Below, piece by piece: positions 26,423 to 32,017 of a DNA stretch of 64,000 bases. The notes beneath the pieces are model-generated. The model saw nothing but the letters and a program-made list of their open reading frames with translations, had not been told where the DNA came from and made no database searches. A program made the translations under genes and the position numbers. Positions within the stretch are counted from its first letter, which is position 1. Every line of letters begins with the position of its first letter. Source of the DNA: Candidatus Blautia intestinavium. GTDB taxonomy: Bacteria; Bacillota; Clostridia; Lachnospirales; Lachnospiraceae. The stretch is taken from assembly GCA_019113745.1 (NCBI GenBank), contig DXGV01000022.1, positions 31,523-95,522 on the forward strand. Reading direction: 5' to 3'.

Positions 26423-27966
26423 TTCATCATCTTCTCGAACTCTTCAATAGGAACCGGCTTTGAAAGATAAAATCCCTGCCCCTCCGTAATTCCGTTTTTA
26501 CGGAGAAGAGACATCTGTTTCATGCTTTCAATTCCTTCCGCCATAAGATCTACCTGCATGTTTCTTGCCTGCTCCGCAATCGATGTGATATTAACATCTT
26601 CATGGCAAAATCTGAGGTCAAGTTTATATGCGTCCGCACAGGGCGCTTCTTCCCCGGAATAAAGTTCAAAAAAGGCTCCTTTGAAACCGTCCACAACAAC
26701 CCGGAAACCTCTTTGCTGAAGTGTTTTCTCAAATTGAAGCGCGACGTTTCTTGATTCAAGGTATGCGTTCTGCGCAATATCAAACTCCACATATTTTGGC
26801 GGCAGCCTGTATTTCTGGATCATATCGGTAAATACTTCTGAAATGTCCAGTGCCAGAACGTCCGTCTTCGATATATTTACCGCAATAGGCACCGGATGCA
26901 GCCCCGCATCCACCCACTCTCTGATCTTTGCGCAGACTTTATCCCATATGTACTGATCGAGCTTTGCAATATAGCCGTTTTTTTCCAGAATAGGTATAAA
27001 CACCGACGGCGCGATAAGCCCTAATTTCGCGTGATTCCAGCGCACCAGAGCCTCGGCGCCAGTGATCCTTTGCGTATTGAGATCAAATCTCGGCTGAAGA
27101 TAGAATGTAAATTCTCCGTTTTTCAGACCTGTCATAATCTGCGGCATCAAAACAGACTCGCTGCCAGCGTTACTGAACATCGCGCCGTTGGAATTTGCAA
27201 GGGAATATCCTTCATTGCGGGGAAGATGTTTCAATTTGTCCTGTATCTTCTCCATATCTTTCTTCTGGGAGTATCTTTCCTGTTCCTCCACAGACGGAAT
27301 GATATTTCTCTGGAACGACGCCGTAAACATACCCAGATCGCGCAGCATGATATTCCAGAGGAATTTATAAACTATATTAAAAAGAACAGAAAGGATAACG
27401 CCGGAAATAGAGGTATAGAACGCTACCCTGATACCGTCGAACAGCGTCTGTATACTTGCCAGCGTCGCGTCCACTGAGCTGATCTGCACGCTGCTGATAC
27501 CTGTGATCAGACCGATGAATGTTCCCAAAAGTCCCAGACCTGTCAGGGTGCCCGGTATCTGAAGCACGACTCCCTGCCAGCACCTCACGGAAATCTCTTC
27601 CTCATTGATCATCTCGTCAATCCCCTCGATGATCATATTATTTTTTCTTTCTTCTTCGACCTTCTCTCTGTACTGCTCAAATAAACGGTCCAGCACTCTC
27701 TGGTTAAAAAAATTATCCATTTTCACAACCGCCAGCCACGGCATGGACGTCTGGGTTTTCTGCGCAGTCAGAATATTCCTGGCCGCATGATTAAATCCCG
27801 CGCTGTAATTTATGACAGGGAACACTCCGAGAAACCCTCCCACAACAACGATTCCTGTCATTACGCCGCCGAAAATCCGGGAGAGAATATCGGGCGCCAG
27901 AACTGTCAAAGCCACTGCCGCGCCAACCACAATTAAAAATGCTCCGTACGAAATCCACTTTTTCAT
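26407..27966 (-). CDS. MotA/TolQ/ExbB-type proton channel fused to a degenerate EAL domain
   Basis: The 519-residue protein is the first gene of the EPS operon. Residues 1-~225 have four membrane helices, with LQIPGTLTGLGLLGTFIGL (about 130-150) and FYTSISGVILSVLFN (about 185-200), the conserved core of MotA/TolQ/ExbB channels. Residues ~270-515 form an EAL domain: GAEALVRW, IAVNIS, MAEGIES and GQGFYLSKP are intact. The DDFG-type metal pair has become VVDGFKG, and the glutamate after the third strand is Gln (VEFDIAQ). Hydrolysis is therefore unlikely and cyclic-di-GMP binding is the likely role. It follows riboswitch C, with AGGAAGG about 12 bases before the ATG. Confidence 0.82.
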   Translation of the reverse strand: MKKWISYGAFLIVVGAAVALTVLAPDILSRIFGGVMTGIVVVGGFLGVFPVINYSAGFNHAARNILTAQKTQTSMPWLAVVKMDNFFNQRVLDRLFEQYREKVEEERKNNMIIEGIDEMINEEEISVRCWQGVVLQIPGTLTGLGLLGTFIGLITGISSVQISSVDATLASIQTLFDGIRVAFYTSISGVILSVLFNIVYKFLWNIMLRDLGMFTASFQRNIIPSVEEQERYSQKKDMEKIQDKLKHLPRNEGYSLANSNGAMFSNAGSESVLMPQIMTGLKNGEFTFYLQPRFDLNTQRITGAEALVRWNHAKLGLIAPSVFIPILEKNGYIAKLDQYIWDKVCAKIREWVDAGLHPVPIAVNISKTDVLALDISEVFTDMIQKYRLPPKYVEFDIAQNAYLESRNVALQFEKTLQQRGFRVVVDGFKGAFFELYSGEEAPCADAYKLDLRFCHEDVNITSIAEQARNMQVDLMAEGIESMKQMSLLRKNGITEGQGFYLSKPVPIEEFEKMMNWREE

Positions 27967-27999
27967 TTACTATTTCCGCCTTCCTGTTGTTATAAATAC

Positions 28000-28031
28000 A
28001 AAAAGCTGCATTTGAATTCATCAAATGCAGC
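28000..28031 (-). terminator. Intrinsic terminator of riboswitch C
   Basis: On the minus strand GCTGCATTTGA-TGAA-TTCAAATGCAGC is followed by TTTTTG. It stands between the third c-di-GMP aptamer and the MotA-EAL start and would attenuate the whole EPS operon. Confidence 0.85.
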
Positions 28032-28040
28032 CAGTCAATC

Positions 28041-28103
28041 ATAGGAATCCCCTTAGATACTAAACTTTGCGTCCCTACATTTCTATAGGTTTGCCTCCCT
28101 ATT
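28041..28103 (-). ncRNA. Cyclic-di-GMP-I riboswitch (GEMM-I), copy C
   Basis: Minus strand: ATAGGGAGGCAAACC, a GAAA-capped hairpin, GTAGGGACGCAAAG, then an ATCTAAGGGGATTCCTAT region that closes the basal ATAGG/CCTAT helix. The GGCAAACC and GGGACGCAAAG blocks match those of copy A almost exactly. It lies about 75 bases before the EPS operon and just downstream of a diguanylate cyclase gene, so the transcript should respond to cyclic di-GMP. Confidence 0.9.
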
Positions 28104-28129
28104 AACCTTTGACATAAGCCGCTGGGATT

Positions 28130-28159
28130 TTATGCCATAATCCTGTTTAATTATGTCAA
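28130..28159 (-). promoter_or_regulatory. Likely promoter of the EPS operon
   Basis: A perfect TTGACA occurs on the minus strand (plus 28154-28159). The best downstream -10 candidates are CATAAA or GCATAA at 18-19 bases, which are imperfect. The position about 30 bases before the aptamer is right for the riboswitch leader. Confidence 0.5.
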
Positions 28160-28215
28160 TGGAAAACGTATAAACGTCCTTATGTTTTACATTCTACAAT
28201 ATCCGCCTTTTTCTG

Positions 28216-29760
28216 TCAACTTAAATCATTTCCATTTTCGGGATATTTTTCATATTTTCCGAACTCGCATACCCGTTTTTTTCCGGCCTTCTTTGCCATA
28301 TACAGCGCTTCATCCGCGCATTGATAGAGTTTTTCATAATCCCATTCCGCGTTTTCCGTCACGGCGAACCCAATACTGCATCCTGTTTCTATCTTCTGTC
28401 CGTTCCAGCAGATATCGGCCATATGTCTGATCACTTTTTCCGCATATTCACTGATATATGCCGTATCTTCCCCTACCTTCAAAAGCACCATAAACTCGTC
28501 CCCGCCAAACCGTCCTATTTTTGCGTTTTCAGGAGCGTATTTTACCATGATATCCGCCACCTGCTTCAGCACATGATCGCCGCAGGGATGTCCGTATGTA
28601 TCGTTTATGTTTTTGAAATCATCCATGTCCAGGATCAGCATGGCTATCCTGTGGGATTTCAGATGCAGAGATTCCAGCCAGTTCCGGCCGCAGTCACCTA
28701 TGGAAGCCTTATTTAAAAGGCCTGTGGCGTCCAGAGTGGCGTTTTTCTGAAACTCTATAAGCTGTTCTTTTTCTTTTGTGATATCATTCATAAATCCTAT
28801 CGCGTACATCATACTCTCGTCAGATGATGAGCGCTGACAGGCTACCTGTATTTTGAACCAGCGCTGTATATTGCCTCTGGTCAGAAGCTTGATCTCAAAT
28901 TTCTGATAGGCGGCTCCCCTTCGCACCGCTTCCATACATTCCCGTATCTTTTTCTTTTCTGCGTCTTCTATCGTCAGACAACTGTTCAGGAACTGGCTGA
29001 AACGGGGAATCTCATAATCATTTTCAAAAAAATCCCTCCAGTTTTTTGAAAACACCAGCTTATCTTTTTCCGGATCCCACTGAAAGGTGATAAAGCCCGC
29101 GTTCTGGCTGATAAGATCATACTGTTCCTTTGTAAGCCAGAAACGTCTTGTATGCAGTTTTTCCCCTATTTCATGAATCTGCCTGCTCTGATCCAGTTCA
29201 ATACAGATATGCCGGAACCGCACGATACAGATCACGCTGGCCATCAGCGCGGTAAGCGTATAATTAATTCCATCTCCGGAAAAAAGAGAAATCTGCGCCG
29301 CCGTCATAAAAATAAAATAATTTGCCCAGATGATGATCAGACCATATACGGGCTCCACGATCACCAGCGCGGAAAAGGCCACAAGCATGGTAGACGCCAT
29401 TGTCACATGCACATGGTCGGATCTGAAAATGTCATATATATTCAGGCAGGTATTCCAGAAAAGCACGATACCTATATAAATAAGTGAAATCCTGTTTCCT
29501 TTCCTGAAAGACTTCTCTTTCTGTCTGTCATAGATCAGATACAGTATGGAACAAACCAGCAAAAAAGTGTAAAATCCGAAATAGATCCTGTTATTTAACG
29601 TATTCAGTCCGCTGTCGGAGCCAAACAGTACTCTGATTATATTAAACCCTTCCACAGCCAGGCAGAACACAGAGGCGACAATACACAAAAGTCTGTTATT
29701 CCGGAACGCCTCTTCTATATATTTTTCTTTTCCAACATCAGAAATTATGCTGATTTTCAA
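28216..29760 (-). CDS. Membrane diguanylate cyclase (PAS-GGDEF)
   Basis: The protein makes cyclic di-GMP from two GTP. It has about six N-terminal membrane helices (to ~200), a PAS-like segment (FITFQWDPEKDKLVF) and a C-terminal GGDEF domain with an intact RFGGDEFMVLL site and MDDFKNINDTYGHPCGD. No RxxD inhibitory motif is seen five residues before GGDEF. The start is uncertain: I use TTG at 29760, with a run of ten G nine bases upstream as ribosome site. The track's ATG at 29814 has no clear ribosome site and would place the G-run inside the coding region. It is adjacent to the riboswitch-controlled EPS operon. Confidence 0.88.
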   Translation of the reverse strand: MKISIISDVGKEKYIEEAFRNNRLLCIVASVFCLAVEGFNIIRVLFGSDSGLNTLNNRIYFGFYTFLLVCSILYLIYDRQKEKSFRKGNRISLIYIGIVLFWNTCLNIYDIFRSDHVHVTMASTMLVAFSALVIVEPVYGLIIIWANYFIFMTAAQISLFSGDGINYTLTALMASVICIVRFRHICIELDQSRQIHEIGEKLHTRRFWLTKEQYDLISQNAGFITFQWDPEKDKLVFSKNWRDFFENDYEIPRFSQFLNSCLTIEDAEKKKIRECMEAVRRGAAYQKFEIKLLTRGNIQRWFKIQVACQRSSSDESMMYAIGFMNDITKEKEQLIEFQKNATLDATGLLNKASIGDCGRNWLESLHLKSHRIAMLILDMDDFKNINDTYGHPCGDHVLKQVADIMVKYAPENAKIGRFGGDEFMVLLKVGEDTAYISEYAEKVIRHMADICWNGQKIETGCSIGFAVTENAEWDYEKLYQCADEALYMAKKAGKKRVCEFGKYEKYPENGNDLS

Positions 29761-29769
29761 CGTTAAATT

Positions 29770-29779
29770 CCCCCCCCCC
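29770..29779 (-). repeat. Ten-base poly-G tract at the diguanylate cyclase start
   Basis: Ten consecutive C on the plus strand (G on the coding strand) lie at the translation start of the diguanylate cyclase. Such tracts can change length by slippage; depending on the true start this would change frame or ribosome-site strength. Confidence 0.8.
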
Positions 29780-29896
29780 GCCACACATACGGCTATACCG
29801 CATATTTTTTCCATGCACTATTTTACCACAAATTTATACTACGCACAATTTATATGCCGACATTTTCAGACATAATCCGTCTATAAAATATAAAAT

Positions 29897-29942
29897 AAAA
29901 AACAAGACCCAGACGTTTTTCTGTCCGTCCGGTCCTGTTTTC
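29897..29942 (-). terminator. Terminator after the CarD-like gene
   Basis: On the minus strand AAACAGGACCGGACG and CGTCTGGGTCTTGTTT form a long, slightly imperfect stem followed by TTTTTATTTTATATTTT. It lies seven bases beyond the CarD-like stop. Confidence 0.8.
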
Positions 29943-29948
29943 TCTGCT

Positions 29949-30467
29949 TCACGCTTTCGTTGTACGGATTGTTCTGATCCTGTCCTGTATATAGTCTTCC
30001 ATTTTGTTTTTCGGGATATCAAGCAGCATGGACAACTCTGTATATACGTTTTCCTCTGCTGTTTTCAGATATTTCTCGTCAGTAGCGGTCGCTTTTTTTC
30101 CACGGGAAATCCGGTCCCTTTTTCGGAAACGTATGGTTTTGATCATCCGGAGCAGCTCTCTGCACTGGCAGCTTCTGATACACTTTTTGTACGTCTCTTC
30201 CCTCATTTTTTCATTTTCCACACCCAGCACTTCCATAGCCGGGATCTCATCGATCAGTTCTTCCGCCTCTTCCCTTGTCAGCAGCCTTCGCATTACCATT
30301 TTCTGACTGTCTACCGGAGTAAAAATCTTGCCTTCTGTACTTCCTTCCGGCCGAAGGATATAATACAGGCGGTCTTTTGGAATCCCCTCCATATCCATCG
30401 TAGTGACTCCCATCACCTGACAGATGCCATTCTTTCCATATACAACATATTCTCCGGTTTCAAACAT
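29949..30467 (-). CDS. CarD/CdnL-TRCF-type transcription regulator
   Basis: The protein has about 172 residues from MFETGEYVVYGKNGICQV at 30467. The first ~60 residues are the beta-rich CarD/TRCF RNA-polymerase-interaction domain, with IPKDRLYYIL and a FTPVDSQKM stretch; the C-terminal part is helical and basic, as in CarD proteins that contact promoter DNA. The family adjusts transcription initiation. The track start (GTG at 30497) adds ten residues without an obvious ribosome site; AAGGG precedes the chosen ATG. It has its own terminator and no obvious partner. Confidence 0.83.
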   Translation of the reverse strand: MFETGEYVVYGKNGICQVMGVTTMDMEGIPKDRLYYILRPEGSTEGKIFTPVDSQKMVMRRLLTREEAEELIDEIPAMEVLGVENEKMREETYKKCIRSCQCRELLRMIKTIRFRKRDRISRGKKATATDEKYLKTAEENVYTELSMLLDIPKNKMEDYIQDRIRTIRTTKA

Positions 30468-30566
30468 GTTTTCACACCCTTTCTTTTCTGCTTTCACAAA
30501 CTACTGTCCCGTGTTTTGAACAGGTTACTGTCTGCATTAGTTCACATAATACAATATCTGTTCAAA

Positions 30567-30612
30567 TGAAAACTCCCTGCCGGAGGATGATCCGAAACAA
30601 GGAGTCTTTCTC
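30567..30612. terminator. Hairpin between the RHH and CarD-like genes
   Basis: ACTCCCTG pairs with CAAGGAGT (one mismatch) around an inner CGGA/TCCG pair, with T-rich flanks on both strands. It probably ends the SPFH/RHH transcript before the CarD-like gene. Confidence 0.5.
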
Positions 30613-30701
30613 TTAACTATATTTTACCATTTTTTCCGTTTTTTATCAAACAAAATATTTTTTCTGTCTGTTTTTTGTGAATAATGCGCATATATTCCCA
30701 C

Positions 30702-30893
30702 TTATATATTGTGCAGTTTGTCCTTACCGGATTTTTTCCTGTATCGGACGCATTCTGTCAGAAGATATTCAATCTGTCCATTGATCGAACGGAAATCGTC
30801 TTCCGCCCACTGGGCAAGATCATTATAAAGAGAGGCAGATACTCTCAGGGGAATCTGTTTTTTTGCTTTTTCTTTTGCTTTCTGATCCGCCAT
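30702..30893 (-). CDS. Small ribbon-helix-helix (Arc-type) DNA-binding protein
   Basis: The 63-residue protein has KKQIPLRVSASLYNDLAQWAEDD, a beta strand followed by a helix, then a second helix (SINGQIEYLLTECV), the Arc/MetJ ribbon-helix-helix layout. It follows the SPFH gene by 22 bases, a pairing seen repeatedly in Firmicutes. It may act on the perfect inverted repeat in front of the SPFH gene as an autorepressor; this is inference. Confidence 0.8.
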   Translation of the reverse strand: MADQKAKEKAKKQIPLRVSASLYNDLAQWAEDDFRSINGQIEYLLTECVRYRKKSGKDKLHNI

Positions 30894-30915
30894 GGCACCG
30901 CCTCCCTTTTATATT

Positions 30916-31932
30916 TTAATATATTGATCCGCTGTTTACAACAGGCTGCGCGTCTTTATTTCCGCAAAGGACTACAAGAAGATTGCTTACCATAGCCGCC
31001 TTGCGTTCTTCGTCAAGTTCTACAATCTGATTTTCGCTGAGCTGGCGGAGCGCCATTTCCACCATGCTTACCGCGCCTTCCACGATCTTCTGACGTGCGT
31101 CGATCACTGCTTCCGCCTGCTGTCTTTGAAGCATTGCGGAGGCAATTTCCGGCGCGTAAGCCAGATGGGTGATACGCACATCCAGAATTTCCAGGCCGGC
31201 TTCCGTTACTTTATTCTGAAGCTCTGTCTGCATGATATCGGCGATTTCCTGGCTGCTGCCTCTCAGAGTTTTTTCTTCCGACTCTCCGCTGGTATCATAG
31301 GGATAATCTCTGGCAGCGTTTCTCGTTATCGCGTCGCACTGGATAGAAAGAAACTCTGTATAATTTTCTACATTCAGAACTGCCTTGGTCGCATTCTTTA
31401 CTTTCCAGATCACGATCGTTCCGATCTCCACCGGATTTCCCTGAGCGTCGTTGACTTTCTGGCGTTTATTGTCCAGAGTCGTAGTTTTCAGCGAGACTTT
31501 CTTGGAGCCGCCGCTCTGTCCCACATTCATATTGATGTTAATGGAGCTGCTCTTGGCGGCTGCGCTCTTTTCTGCTGACTCCTGATTTTTTGCGGCAGGA
31601 TTGACGGCGGTACAGAAGGGATTTACCCAGTAAAAGCCCGCGTCGTAAAGCGTTCCGTAATAATTACCGAACAATGTAAGTACAAGAGCCTCATTTGGCT
31701 GCAGGATCCTCAGTCCGAAGAGCATGATAAAACCCGTGCAGTTCAAAATCACTCCGATAATGATCGCGACCGCCAGGACTGCTCCCGACGCCGGTCCGTC
31801 CATACTCACATACGCTCCTCCCAGCACATAAGCCGGAATTCCCAGAAGCATGACAATCAGTGATACAAACAGCATCGCCATACCCGAAGCTGCCTTCAGA
31901 CGCTTTTCCTCCGTTACTTTGATTTTATCCAT
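30916..31932 (-). CDS. SPFH/band-7 domain membrane protein
   Basis: The protein has about 338 residues from MDKIKVTEEKRL at 31932, after AAGGAGGAGAG; the track's start is six codons earlier. Two hydrophobic segments (about 18-45 and 55-80) anchor it, and QPNEALVLTLFGNYYGTL begins the band-7 region. ILDVRITHLAYAPEIASAMLQRQQAEA is the characteristic SPFH helix. These proteins assemble into ring-like membrane scaffolds. It is transcribed from a strong promoter with a palindromic operator and followed by the small RHH gene. Confidence 0.88.
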   Translation of the reverse strand: MDKIKVTEEKRLKAASGMAMLFVSLIVMLLGIPAYVLGGAYVSMDGPASGAVLAVAIIIGVILNCTGFIMLFGLRILQPNEALVLTLFGNYYGTLYDAGFYWVNPFCTAVNPAAKNQESAEKSAAAKSSSININMNVGQSGGSKKVSLKTTTLDNKRQKVNDAQGNPVEIGTIVIWKVKNATKAVLNVENYTEFLSIQCDAITRNAARDYPYDTSGESEEKTLRGSSQEIADIMQTELQNKVTEAGLEILDVRITHLAYAPEIASAMLQRQQAEAVIDARQKIVEGAVSMVEMALRQLSENQIVELDEERKAAMVSNLLVVLCGNKDAQPVVNSGSIY

Positions 31933-31966
31933 AACTCTCTCCTCCTTCATGTGTGATGTTATGTTT

Positions 31967-31985
31967 TGATATCAATTTGATATCA
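31967..31985. promoter_or_regulatory. Perfect 9+1+9 inverted repeat, likely operator
   Basis: TGATATCAA-T-TTGATATCA is a perfect palindrome immediately downstream of the SPFH promoter -10 box. Position and symmetry fit a repressor site, with the co-transcribed ribbon-helix-helix protein the best candidate. Confidence 0.6.
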
Positions 31986-31987
31986 TC

Positions 31988-32016
31988 ATAATACATCTCG
32001 CAATACGGAATGTCAA
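31988..32016 (-). promoter_or_regulatory. Promoter of the SPFH-RHH unit
   Basis: On the minus strand TTGACA (plus 32011-32016) and TATTAT (plus 31988-31993) are 17 bases apart. The -35 box abuts the stop codon of the upstream GTPase gene. Confidence 0.75.
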
Positions 32017-32017
32017 G

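Noticed and set aside
24713-27966. Zorya-type phage defence (ZorA/ZorB)
   Set aside because: The channel and partner helix are similar in kind, but there is no ZorC/D/E, the partner lacks the OmpA domain, and the context is polysaccharide synthesis.
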